This document shows, piece by piece, positions 9,357 through 16,918 of a stretch of DNA of 64,000 nucleotides. The DNA lies in NCBI GenBank assembly GCA_964624555.1, contig CAZUXB010000006.1, forward strand, positions 1 to 64,000, in the 5' to 3' direction. This DNA is from SXRF01 sp964624555. Its GTDB lineage: Bacteria; Pseudomonadota; Alphaproteobacteria; Rickettsiales; SXRF01. The first letter of the stretch is position 1. Every line of letters starts with the position of its first letter. The notes under the pieces are model-generated. The model made no database searches, was not told where the DNA came from, and saw only the letters and a program-made list of their open reading frames with translations. The position numbers were made by a program, and so were the translations under genes.

Positions 9357-10487
9357 ATGAACAACAAGCAACCTGTTATATTACAAGTTTTACCTGAACT
9401 ACGCAGCGGTGGTGTAGAACGCGGAACAATCGAGATCGCCCGCGCTATTGTACAGGCTGGCGGTACCTCGCTGGTAGCATCCAGCGGAGGCCCGATGGTT
9501 GCGCATTTACAAAAAGTTGGAGCTATCCATATCACTCTGCCTCTGGCCAGCAAAAACCCCGTCACTATGGCTATAAACGCTCTCAGGCTGGTTAATGTTA
9601 TAAAAAAATATCACGTAAATATAATTCATGCCCGTTCACGCGCCCCGGCCTGGAGCGCATGGTGGGCAGCAAAAAAAACCGGGTGCCGTTTCGTTACTAC
9701 ATTTCATGGAACTTACGGGCTGCAAAATGACTGGAAAAAGAAATATAACAGCATCATGACACGTGGCGACCGGGTAATAGCCATCTCTAATTTTATTGCC
9801 AAACACATAATAGAAAATTATGAGATAGACCCCGGTAAATTACGGGTAATTCACCGTGGTGTAGATCTCCAGCTCTTCAATCCGCAGGGCCATTCCCCCC
9901 AGCATATGATTGAATTATCCAATGAGTGGCGGCTGCCAGAAGACCTGCCGCTAATTTTATTCCCCGGCCGCTTTGCCCGCTGGAAAGGTCAGGAAATATT
10001 TGTCAAAGCCCTTGCCAAGCTGCCACACCGTAATTTCTTTGCCGTGCTGCTTGGGGATGACAAAGGCCATGAATCGTACCGCCAGGAAATAGAACAACTG
10101 ATAATAGATTCCGGGCTTTCTGGACATGTACGCATCGCCCGCCACACTCACTACATAACTGAAGCCTATATGCTTTCCAGACTGATAGTGGCCACCTCCA
10201 TACAGCCAGAAGCATTTGGAAGGGTCGTGCTGGAGGCACAGGCAATGGGCAAACCAGTGATAACCACCAACCACGGTGGCCCTCAGGAAACAGTTATCAA
10301 CGAAGAAACAGGCCTTCTGGTTGAACCTAACGATGTAGATTCCCTGGCCAATGCAATAAAAGATGTGCTGGCAATGCCTGAGGATCTATATAAACAGGTT
10401 GAGCGTGATTCTATCGCCAATGCCCAGCTATTCTCACTCGACAAGATGTGCGAGCAGACTATCATGGTCTATAAGGAGTTGCTGTAG
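9357..10487 (+). CDS. Glycosyltransferase family 4
   Basis: 376 residues from the ATG at 9357. An upstream in-frame ATG exists but would overlap the divergent hydrolase gene and adds residues absent from the family. Two Rossmann domains: N-terminal acceptor domain starting ILQVLPELRSGGVERG, and C-terminal nucleotide-sugar domain with the retaining GT-B motif EAFGRVVLE (E-x7-E) followed by GKPVITTNHGG. Likely transfers a sugar to a lipid or polysaccharide acceptor, for example in LPS core or capsule synthesis. No other surface-sugar gene is adjacent, so the acceptor cannot be read from context. Confidence 0.88.
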   Translation: MNNKQPVILQVLPELRSGGVERGTIEIARAIVQAGGTSLVASSGGPMVAHLQKVGAIHITLPLASKNPVTMAINALRLVNVIKKYHVNIIHARSRAPAWSAWWAAKKTGCRFVTTFHGTYGLQNDWKKKYNSIMTRGDRVIAISNFIAKHIIENYEIDPGKLRVIHRGVDLQLFNPQGHSPQHMIELSNEWRLPEDLPLILFPGRFARWKGQEIFVKALAKLPHRNFFAVLLGDDKGHESYRQEIEQLIIDSGLSGHVRIARHTHYITEAYMLSRLIVATSIQPEAFGRVVLEAQAMGKPVITTNHGGPQETVINEETGLLVEPNDVDSLANAIKDVLAMPEDLYKQVERDSIANAQLFSLDKMCEQTIMVYKELL

Positions 10488-10670
10488 CTACTTCTTGGCT
10501 GTAGAGATACTGAAAATCCTGTAGGCCGGGCAGAAACTAAATATTCCTGTCACCAGCGGTATGATTCCAATCAATCCCAACCAATTATTAAAAACCACCC
10601 CAGCGCATATAATTACAGCACCAGCAATTATACGTAGCATTTTATCAGTTTTTCCAACATTACACTTCAT
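10488..10670 (-). CDS. DUF2892 small membrane protein
   Basis: 60 residues with two transmembrane helices (about residues 11-27 and 29-45) and the family ending GIFSFCPAYRIFSIST. DUF2892 proteins are inner membrane proteins, and the same domain is fused to rhodanese in YgaP. A related domain occurs in the neighbouring rhodanese protein at 11473-12027, so this gene probably belongs to the same sulfur/redox cluster. It abuts the glycosyltransferase convergently. Confidence 0.85.
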   Translation of the reverse strand: MKCNVGKTDKMLRIIAGAVIICAGVVFNNWLGLIGIIPLVTGIFSFCPAYRIFSISTAKK

Positions 10671-10690
10671 AAAAAATTCCTTTTCTCATA

Positions 10691-11053
10691 TTACGCTGAA
10701 ACAGAATTATTCTTTGCTAAAAACTGCTCATATGCCAGCATTGCATCGGCCGCATACATAAGGGACGGTCCACCGCCCATATAAATAGCCATTCCCAAAG
10801 TTTCTTCTATTTCTTCGCGGGTGGCGCCCAGCTTTACCAGAGCTTCACTGTGAAAACCAATACACCCATCGCAACGGGTAGAAACACCTATGGCCAATGC
10901 TATCAATTCCTTGGTTTTTTTGTCCAGCACCCCATCCTTGGTAGCGGCCCCTGCCATGGCCGAAAATCCCTGCATGGTATCAGCTATATCTTTGCGTAAA
11001 ACCTTCAGGTTAGCAGAAATATTTTTAGTAATATCCGGGTAATTCTTTTCCAT
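10691..11053 (-). CDS. AhpD-like carboxymuconolactone decarboxylase family protein
   Basis: 120 residues with the CxxCxxxH motif at C61, C64 and H68 (STRCDGCIGFH), the redox centre of AhpD-type alkylhydroperoxidases. A peroxide or thiol redox role is therefore more likely than decarboxylation. It lies 20 bases upstream of the DUF2892 gene on the same strand and is divergent from an ArsR-family regulator that probably controls both. Confidence 0.87.
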   Translation of the reverse strand: MEKNYPDITKNISANLKVLRKDIADTMQGFSAMAGAATKDGVLDKKTKELIALAIGVSTRCDGCIGFHSEALVKLGATREEIEETLGMAIYMGGGPSLMYAADAMLAYEQFLAKNNSVSA

Positions 11054-11084
11054 TTTATATCTCCTTATTATTAAAATAATCTAC

Positions 11085-11113
11085 TTGATTAATTTAGCAT
11101 AATCTAATATAAT
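11085..11113 (+). promoter_or_regulatory. Promoter and candidate operator of the ArsR regulator
   Basis: A -35 TTGATT (11085-11090), a 17-base spacer and a perfect -10 TATAAT (11108-11113) end six bases before the ATG at 11120, so the transcript would be almost or completely leaderless. The imperfect dyad GATTA-N8-TAATC (11087-11104) lies between and over the promoter elements, and ATAATCTA is directly repeated at 11076-11083 and 11099-11106. This is where an autorepressor would bind to block both divergent genes. Confidence 0.6.
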
Positions 11114-11119
11114 GTCAAT

Positions 11120-11431
11120 ATGAATAAAAAAAATAATACCGATATTAGTGTAATGATAAAGAATGCTGGAAAAGCCGAAGCCATGCTGAAGCAACTGGCT
11201 AATGCTAAACGTTTGATGGTTTTGTGCAACCTTGTTTCTGGAACCAAAACCGTTAGTGAACTTGCTCAAACTGTTGGATTATCACAATCTGCCCTCTCCC
11301 AGCATCTTGCCAAATTACGTGCTGCCGGGCTAGTTGAGGCCAAAAAAGAAGGGCAATCAGTTTACTACAGCATTTCCAGTATAGAAGCACAGGCGCTTCT
11401 TTCTACCTTGCACCTCATATATTGCCGGTGA
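11120..11431 (+). CDS. ArsR/SmtB-family regulator, BigR/YgaV type
   Basis: 103-residue winged-helix repressor. The recognition region is VGLSQSALSQHLAKLRAAGLV (positions about 58-78). It has a cysteine at 36 (VLCNL) and another at 102 (next to last residue). The 66-residue spacing equals that of the C42/C108 pair that senses persulfide in BigR of Xylella/Agrobacterium, as I recall those numbers. With a rhodanese-DUF2892 protein directly downstream, as in the bigR and ygaVP loci, it is probably a sulfide/persulfide-responsive repressor. It lacks the metal-binding CxC motif of ArsR proper. Confidence 0.85.
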   Translation: MNKKNNTDISVMIKNAGKAEAMLKQLANAKRLMVLCNLVSGTKTVSELAQTVGLSQSALSQHLAKLRAAGLVEAKKEGQSVYYSISSIEAQALLSTLHLIYCR

Positions 11432-11472
11432 ATTATTTTATATTAGCAAAAACTAAATTAATGGAGAAGATT

Positions 11473-12027
11473 ATGTCATTAAAAACTGTAGATGCAAAAA
11501 CTCTGAAACAATGGCTGGATAACGGTGAAGCCGTGTTAGTTGATGTGCGCGAACCAGCCGAAAACAAGGCTGAAAGTATAGAAGGAGCCGCCCTCTTACC
11601 ACTTTCAACTATAAGTAAAGCATCATTGCCGAATTATTCCGGCAAAAAGCTGGTTATACATTGCCGCAAAGGTGGACGCGGTGGTTCGGCCTGCGAAAAA
11701 TTATTGGCCGAAGATCCAAGCCTGGAAATTTATAACTTGGAGGGTGGAATATCAGCCTGGGCAGACGCCGGATACAGCATAAAATCTTCAGGAAAATTTT
11801 TCCTACCGCTGGACAGACAGGTACAACTGACTATAGGTATATGCGTACTAACCGGCAGCCTGCTTGGTTATTTTGTCAGCACAAAATTCTTCCTGCTGAC
11901 CGGATTTTTCGGCGCTGGCCTGACCTTTGCTGGACTTACTGGATTTTGTGGTTTAGCAATGCTGCTGGCAAAAATGCCGTGGAACCAGACCAAAACAAGC
12001 GGAAAAAGCTGCTGTATGGTCAAATAG
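11473..12027 (+). CDS. Rhodanese domain protein with DUF2892 membrane domain (YgaP-like)
   Basis: 184 residues from the ATG at 11473, which has GGAGAA five bases upstream. The earlier in-frame ATG at 11461 lies before that site. Residues 1-105 are a rhodanese domain with catalytic C64 in HCRKGGRGG; residues about 108-160 form a two-helix DUF2892 membrane segment. YgaP of E. coli has the same architecture and handles sulfane sulfur at the membrane. Last gene of the regulator-rhodanese pair; overlaps nadA by eight bases convergently. Confidence 0.9.
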   Translation: MSLKTVDAKTLKQWLDNGEAVLVDVREPAENKAESIEGAALLPLSTISKASLPNYSGKKLVIHCRKGGRGGSACEKLLAEDPSLEIYNLEGGISAWADAGYSIKSSGKFFLPLDRQVQLTIGICVLTGSLLGYFVSTKFFLLTGFFGAGLTFAGLTGFCGLAMLLAKMPWNQTKTSGKSCCMVK

Positions 12028-12991
12028 GTTTTTGGCTCATTTCCAACATACGTGATAATGGTTTTTTTGCCCGTTCTATAAGGTCTGCGGATAATTCCAG
12101 AGCCGGTTTACGACTTGCCATACAGTTATAGATCTTTTCCATCGTATTGAGCTTCATATATGGGCATTCGTTGCAGGATACGCAGGCTCCCGCAGAATCC
12201 GGATTGGCACTCGGAACATCATAAAATATGCTGGTTGGTGAGAGTTTTTTCATCTGGTGGAAAATACCCATTTCGGTGAGCACTATAAAAGTTTCCCCGG
12301 CATGTTCCTGCGTATAGCGCAGCAGCGAGGATGTCGAACCGATATGGCGGGCATGTCGCAGTAGGTTTTCCGGGCATTCGGGATGGGCGATGACATGGGC
12401 GTGGGGATGGCGGGTTTTTAGTTTTATGAGTTCCTGTTCGGAAAAACGCTCATGAACCATACAGGTTCCATTCCACAGCAGCATATCACGGCCAGTTTTT
12501 TTATTCAGGTAAGCACCCAGATATTTATCTGGTGCAAAAATAATTTTCTGCTCTTTGGGTAGCTGGTCAATTATCATTTCAGCATTGCTGGAAGTGACAA
12601 TGATATCGGAAAGAGCCTTAACTTCCGCCGAGCAGTTGATATAGCTTATCACCATATGGTCGGGATGCTGCGCCTTAAAGGCAGCAAATTCTTTCGGCGG
12701 GCAGGAATCTTCCAGCGAACATCCGGCTTTCATATCTGGAATTAAAACCAGTCGGTCAGGATTTAATATCTTGGCACCTTCAGCCATGAAACGCACGCCG
12801 CAGAAAACTATCACATCAGCTTTGGTAGCCGCCGCTTTTCGGGCAAGTTCGAGTGAATCGCCCACGAAATCAGCAATATCCTGTATCTCATCATCCTGGT
12901 AATAATGGGCGAGTATAACCGCATTCATCTCACGGCGGAGACGATTTATTTCCGATTCGAAATCTATTGGCTTTTTAGCTAGGCTGTTCAT
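12020..12991 (-). CDS. nadA: Quinolinate synthase
   Basis: Makes quinolinate from iminoaspartate and dihydroxyacetone phosphate for NAD synthesis, with a 4Fe-4S cluster. Visible blocks are NAVILAHYYQDDEIQDIADF near the N terminus, FCGVRFMAE, and CVSCNECPYM with the C-terminal cysteines. 323 residues from the ATG at 12991; a TTG 18 bases upstream is less likely. nadB and nadC are not adjacent. It follows gpsA by 30 bases and could be the last gene of the virB8-virB9-gpsA unit. Confidence 0.95.
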   Translation of the reverse strand: MNSLAKKPIDFESEINRLRREMNAVILAHYYQDDEIQDIADFVGDSLELARKAAATKADVIVFCGVRFMAEGAKILNPDRLVLIPDMKAGCSLEDSCPPKEFAAFKAQHPDHMVISYINCSAEVKALSDIIVTSSNAEMIIDQLPKEQKIIFAPDKYLGAYLNKKTGRDMLLWNGTCMVHERFSEQELIKLKTRHPHAHVIAHPECPENLLRHARHIGSTSSLLRYTQEHAGETFIVLTEMGIFHQMKKLSPTSIFYDVPSANPDSAGACVSCNECPYMKLNTMEKIYNCMASRKPALELSADLIERAKKPLSRMLEMSQKPI

Positions 12992-13021
12992 ATTAGTAAT
13001 ATATAGCAATTAAGCAAAAAT

Positions 13022-14026
13022 TCAAACCGCTTCACTCACGAAAGGCCGTTCCAGCAGGGTTTCGATAACATTATCCACTGCGGCATCTTCATGGACAATA
13101 CGGTAAACCGCATCACAAATTGGCATGGATATGTTGTATTTTTTGGCCAATTTATGAACTGATTCAGATGAAACCACCCCCTCAAGGGCCGTACGGCCAC
13201 GGTTAGATAGCAATTCATCCTTGGCCTTCCCCTGCCCTATCGCCATCCCGAACGACATATTGCGCGATTTTACGCTGCCACAAGTTAGGATAAGGTCACC
13301 CAAACCAGAAAGCCCCATAAGAGTTTCATATTTGCCGCCACTGGCAATGGTAAAACGGCTCATTTCAGCAAATCCACGGGTAACCAGAGCTGCGCGTGAA
13401 TTCTCCCCCATACCCTTGCCCATGGCTATACCGCAAGCTATGGCGATTATGTTCTTCACCACGCCACCTATCTGGGTACCAATTATGTCCTCGGTCATAT
13501 AGGGACGGAACAGGCGACCACCTATAGAATACATAAGAGTATCCCACAAACCGGTATCAGCGCAAGCTATGGTAGTTGCCGTAGGAAGCCCCCTGGCCGC
13601 TTCCTCGGCAAGATTTGGCCCAGAAATTATGGCTACGGGATTATGCGGCAATATCGCCTTAACAACATCACTCATCAGCATAAGACTTCCGCGCTCGATG
13701 CCTTTACTGGCTATAACTACGGTTACATCCGGTGGCAACATATCGGAAATGGAGATGCACATCGCCCGCAGACAATATGAAGGAGTGGCTAATATCAGAA
13801 CATCACTACGGCATACATCAATGAACTGATCAGTAACCTCGATACTGGGGTCGATGAATATAGATGGCAAATAGATATCGTTGGTACGACGTTCCCTTAT
13901 CGAAGAAATCACATTGCTATTGCGTGTCCCAAGAGTAACCCTACTCCCAGCACGGTTGGCGACTATACTAAGCGTAGTGCCCCACGCCCCACCACCTATA
14001 ACGCCTACACGATAGCCGTTTTGCAT
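13022..14026 (-). CDS. gpsA: Glycerol-3-phosphate dehydrogenase [NAD(P)+]
   Basis: Reduces dihydroxyacetone phosphate to sn-glycerol 3-phosphate for phospholipid synthesis. Residues 8-17 (GVIGGGAWGT) form the NAD-binding loop; KNIIAIACGI and the GLSGLGDLILTC block are the substrate-domain signatures. 334 residues is normal. It lies 36 bases downstream of virB9 on the same strand, so this lipid gene is probably co-transcribed with a secretion pair. Confidence 0.96.
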   Translation of the reverse strand: MQNGYRVGVIGGGAWGTTLSIVANRAGSRVTLGTRNSNVISSIRERRTNDIYLPSIFIDPSIEVTDQFIDVCRSDVLILATPSYCLRAMCISISDMLPPDVTVVIASKGIERGSLMLMSDVVKAILPHNPVAIISGPNLAEEAARGLPTATTIACADTGLWDTLMYSIGGRLFRPYMTEDIIGTQIGGVVKNIIAIACGIAMGKGMGENSRAALVTRGFAEMSRFTIASGGKYETLMGLSGLGDLILTCGSVKSRNMSFGMAIGQGKAKDELLSNRGRTALEGVVSSESVHKLAKKYNISMPICDAVYRIVHEDAAVDNVIETLLERPFVSEAV

Positions 14027-14062
14027 ATAAATCTGACATCATTACTGTTTTATAATGGCTAC

Positions 14063-14893
14063 CTATTTTACTATCCTGTCTTGCACGCCTTGTTTCCTTA
14101 GTTCTTTATCTGCGATCCTTTTTTCATTGAACACACAGACAATGTCACTACCATGACGCAATGTGAACCTGCTGCTAACACGCTCTACAACAATGTAATC
14201 GCCACGGGTACGGTAGTTGATCATTGATTCATTACCATTATCATCTACCCAGTAAAACGCTGGAACCTCAGCATTTTTATCAGCAAACTGGAAGAAGGTA
14301 AATTCCCCGTCATCAAAAATACGCAACGGCGCAACCTCATCACTACCGGAAATAGTATAGTTAGTGTTATATTTCCCAGCATTTTCTACAACATCAGGAT
14401 CCGGAACTGCATCAAGATAACCGGTAGCACCAGAAGAGCCGTGACCAAGCCCACCACTATACCCGCTATTTTCATCGGGATATGTAAACCGGGTAACGAA
14501 TACCAGGTTCGGATCATCAATATCGTCAGTTTCACGGGCATGGAGCTCAAATAAATAAGTACGTTTATTAGTAAACAGGGTCATATTGGTCGTAGCGTCC
14601 TGATCAACCGGTTTAATAAAGAGGCGGTTGCCAGATGGATTCATCATCCATGACGATGCGTCCCCCATAGCTATGGTCTTGATTACTTCATCAGGAGCAA
14701 ATTCAATTGATGATTGGTAACGGTAATGCCCTACATATTTATAAACAGCGTCAGGCTGGTATTCAATTACGTGTACACGGTGATCAACCGGCAGAGGGTG
14801 CGATTCACGCGTAGCCATAGCTGCGCTGCTATACATGAACACCGATACCAATACAGAAGCTGCTAATATATTAACACTCATCAAATATTTCAT
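14063..14893 (-). CDS. virB9: VirB9/TrbG-like type IV secretion protein
   Basis: 276 residues with a signal peptide (cut after about AMA27). The N-terminal half carries the VirB9 block from VHVIEYQPDAVY to SSWMMNPSGNRLFIKP, and the C-terminal half the DGEFTFFQF...VPAFYWVDDNGNE and FTLRHGSDIVCVFNE blocks. VirB9 forms the outer membrane core of type IV secretion systems with VirB7 and VirB10. A low-complexity Gly/Ser segment (about residues 140-160) links the halves. It follows virB8 by 11 bases. No virB10, virB11, virB4 or virD4 lies in the window. Confidence 0.88.
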   Translation of the reverse strand: MKYLMSVNILAASVLVSVFMYSSAAMATRESHPLPVDHRVHVIEYQPDAVYKYVGHYRYQSSIEFAPDEVIKTIAMGDASSWMMNPSGNRLFIKPVDQDATTNMTLFTNKRTYLFELHARETDDIDDPNLVFVTRFTYPDENSGYSGGLGHGSSGATGYLDAVPDPDVVENAGKYNTNYTISGSDEVAPLRIFDDGEFTFFQFADKNAEVPAFYWVDDNGNESMINYRTRGDYIVVERVSSRFTLRHGSDIVCVFNEKRIADKELRKQGVQDRIVK

Positions 14894-14904
14894 ATAAATA
14901 TGCC

Positions 14905-15642
14905 CTATAAATTCTTATTATGGTATGAAGTTACAATAAACCCATACGGACTTATCTTACCAGTAGCCTGGTCCAGCTTAATATCTTTATACTGAAAAGC
15001 AATATCTACTTGATGTTTAGTAACAGGATTTTCAGTTTCTCCCTTGATTACCTTGGCATCGTAATAAACAAACATCCTGTAACCCAGCTTATTATCTGTA
15101 CTTTTACTATTATCTTCAACCAGTTCAGACCCAGTAATAGTAACCTGCCGCTTAGCATTTCTCTGGTACAATGCAATAGGACTTTCTGGATTTTGCGGGG
15201 AAATAAACGCTTCATATTCATTAAGAACCTGGGTTGTACTGAGACTTTCCACTGCATTATGGCTACGATCAAAAGTCGAAGCATCATAATCCTCGCGCAT
15301 TTTCACATAATTCTGCACCAGGAACCGCCTGAGAGCAACATTTGGGTCTTCATTATGGTAGGCAGCCAATGATTGCAAGTGCGGCACTTCTTCAACAATA
15401 TCATTAGTTGAAAAAATAAAGGGAACACGCGGCTCCAAAGGATAGAAACCAAGCCAAGCAACAACGGACACAGCCGCAATCAAAAAAGCCATAAAAGTTA
15501 CGGCAATATACCAATAACGTTCTGCCATTGGATCATTAATATCAATATCAACCATCAAACGAACATCACGAAAATACTCACCACTCCGCACTTTTTCTGC
15601 GATTTCAATATATTCTTCTGATGTTAAGTCATTATCTTCCAT
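14905..15642 (-). CDS. virB8: VirB8-like inner membrane protein of type IV secretion
   Basis: 245 residues: a short cytoplasmic N terminus, one transmembrane helix at about 44-65, then the periplasmic VirB8 domain (NTF2-like) with the conserved NYVxxREDYD motif at about residue 110-118. VirB8 is a scaffold in the inner membrane complex. First gene of the unit virB8-virB9-gpsA-nadA. The detached pair resembles the scattered T4SS genes of Rickettsiales, but whether a full system exists cannot be seen here. Confidence 0.87.
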   Translation of the reverse strand: MEDNDLTSEEYIEIAEKVRSGEYFRDVRLMVDIDINDPMAERYWYIAVTFMAFLIAAVSVVAWLGFYPLEPRVPFIFSTNDIVEEVPHLQSLAAYHNEDPNVALRRFLVQNYVKMREDYDASTFDRSHNAVESLSTTQVLNEYEAFISPQNPESPIALYQRNAKRQVTITGSELVEDNSKSTDNKLGYRMFVYYDAKVIKGETENPVTKHQVDIAFQYKDIKLDQATGKISPYGFIVTSYHNKNL

Positions 15643-15660
15643 TTACATACCGTAAAAATT

Positions 15661-15699
15661 TTAGTGCAAAAAGGTAGCAGAGGTGAAGCTTAGTGCAAA
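15661..15699. repeat. Direct repeat upstream of virB8
   Basis: TTAGTGCAAA occurs at 15661-15670 and again at 15690-15699, 29 bases apart, 19 bases upstream of virB8. Such a spaced pair could be a regulator site. The rest of the 268-base gap between virB8 and the polyprenyl synthase gene is AT-rich and shows nothing else convincing. Confidence 0.35.
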
Positions 15700-15910
15700 T
15701 TGAATAAGAAACTATTAATCAGAAGAAGATTATAGATTGCATTCTACAGCTTGCCAGGCTCACATAAAACCAGAATACATGGCGTTATGCTAACAAAATT
15801 CATTAACAAATACAATGATTTTTTAAATTTTGTACCAATAATCGCCAGATAAAAGCAATAAGTAAATTTTCTTCTGGTTTTTTATTAAAAATAGCTTAAA
15901 CATCAGCTAT

Positions 15911-16918
15911 ATGACGCAAACAGCTACATTATCTAACGCAAAAACTACATCTCTAGACAGCATGTACTCCATTATCAGCGATGACTTAAAACAAGTTAAT
16001 TCGCTGATTATAGAACGTGTAAGAAACGAAATTCCGCTTATAAGTGATATTGTTAGCCATATTATTGCTTCCGGCGGCAAACGCATCCGCCCTGCCCTTA
16101 CCCTTATCTGCTCTGAACTTTGTAATTACAATGGGAAAAGGCATATAGCATTAGCTGCTGCGGTTGAATTTATCCATACCGCAACCCTGCTCCACGATGA
16201 CGTGGTGGATGAAAGCAAGCTAAGGCGTGGCCTACCCACTGCCAACGAGGTTTTTGGCAACAAAGCCAGTATCCTGGTTGGAGATTTTTTACTGAGCCAG
16301 GCATTCCAGCTAATGGTTGCTGATGGATCCCTGCAGGTCCTGAAAATTCTTTCCGATGCTTCTGCGGTGATTGCCAAAGGCGAAGTTATGCAACTCATGA
16401 CCGAAGGCGAACCTGAAACATCTATCCAGAATTATCTGGAGGTAGTCAATGCCAAAACTGCTGCACTGTTCTCCTCAGCCTGTGAGCTGGGAGCAGTGGT
16501 TTCCGGCAAAAAGGAATATGAGGATGTATTAAGGGACTTTGGAATGTATATAGGCATTGCTTTCCAGCTTATTGATGACGCACTCGATTATATAGCTAAC
16601 GAAGCAATACTGGGAAAAACCGTAGGCGATGATTTTCACGAGGGAAAAATTACCTTACCAGTAATACTTGCCTACTCGGCTGGTAATGAAGAAGAAAAAT
16701 CATTCTGGAAACGTACCCTTGGAGAATTGCAGCAAACAAACGATGATCTGACAATGGCAATTTCCCTACTGAAAAAACACCAGGCAGTAACCCAGACCAT
16801 TGATATGGCTGAGTCATATTGCCAGAAAGCAAGGCAGTCCCTGCTGGTATTCCCAGATTCTCCCTCCCGCTCGGCACTGTTCGACCTGGTTGATTTCTGC
16901 GTCAGCCGAGCGTATTAG
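15911..16918 (+). CDS. ispB: Polyprenyl diphosphate synthase
   Basis: Trans-prenyltransferase that elongates farnesyl diphosphate to the ubiquinone side chain. The first aspartate-rich motif is DDVVD at 96-100 (LLHDDVVDESKLRRG) and the second DDALD at 222-226. GKTVGDDFHEGKITLP is the third conserved block. 335 residues fits octaprenyl or decaprenyl synthases; the chain length cannot be read with confidence, so the symbol is tentative. Its 3' end overlaps the convergent 555-residue gene by 17 bases. Confidence 0.9.
   Translation: MTQTATLSNAKTTSLDSMYSIISDDLKQVNSLIIERVRNEIPLISDIVSHIIASGGKRIRPALTLICSELCNYNGKRHIALAAAVEFIHTATLLHDDVVDESKLRRGLPTANEVFGNKASILVGDFLLSQAFQLMVADGSLQVLKILSDASAVIAKGEVMQLMTEGEPETSIQNYLEVVNAKTAALFSSACELGAVVSGKKEYEDVLRDFGMYIGIAFQLIDDALDYIANEAILGKTVGDDFHEGKITLPVILAYSAGNEEEKSFWKRTLGELQQTNDDLTMAISLLKKHQAVTQTIDMAESYCQKARQSLLVFPDSPSRSALFDLVDFCVSRAY

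Noticed and set aside
15846..15880. Hairpin CCAGA/TCTGG with T run before the polyprenyl synthase gene
   Set aside because: Five base pairs around a 23-base loop is too weak for a terminator, and no gene ends there on that strand.
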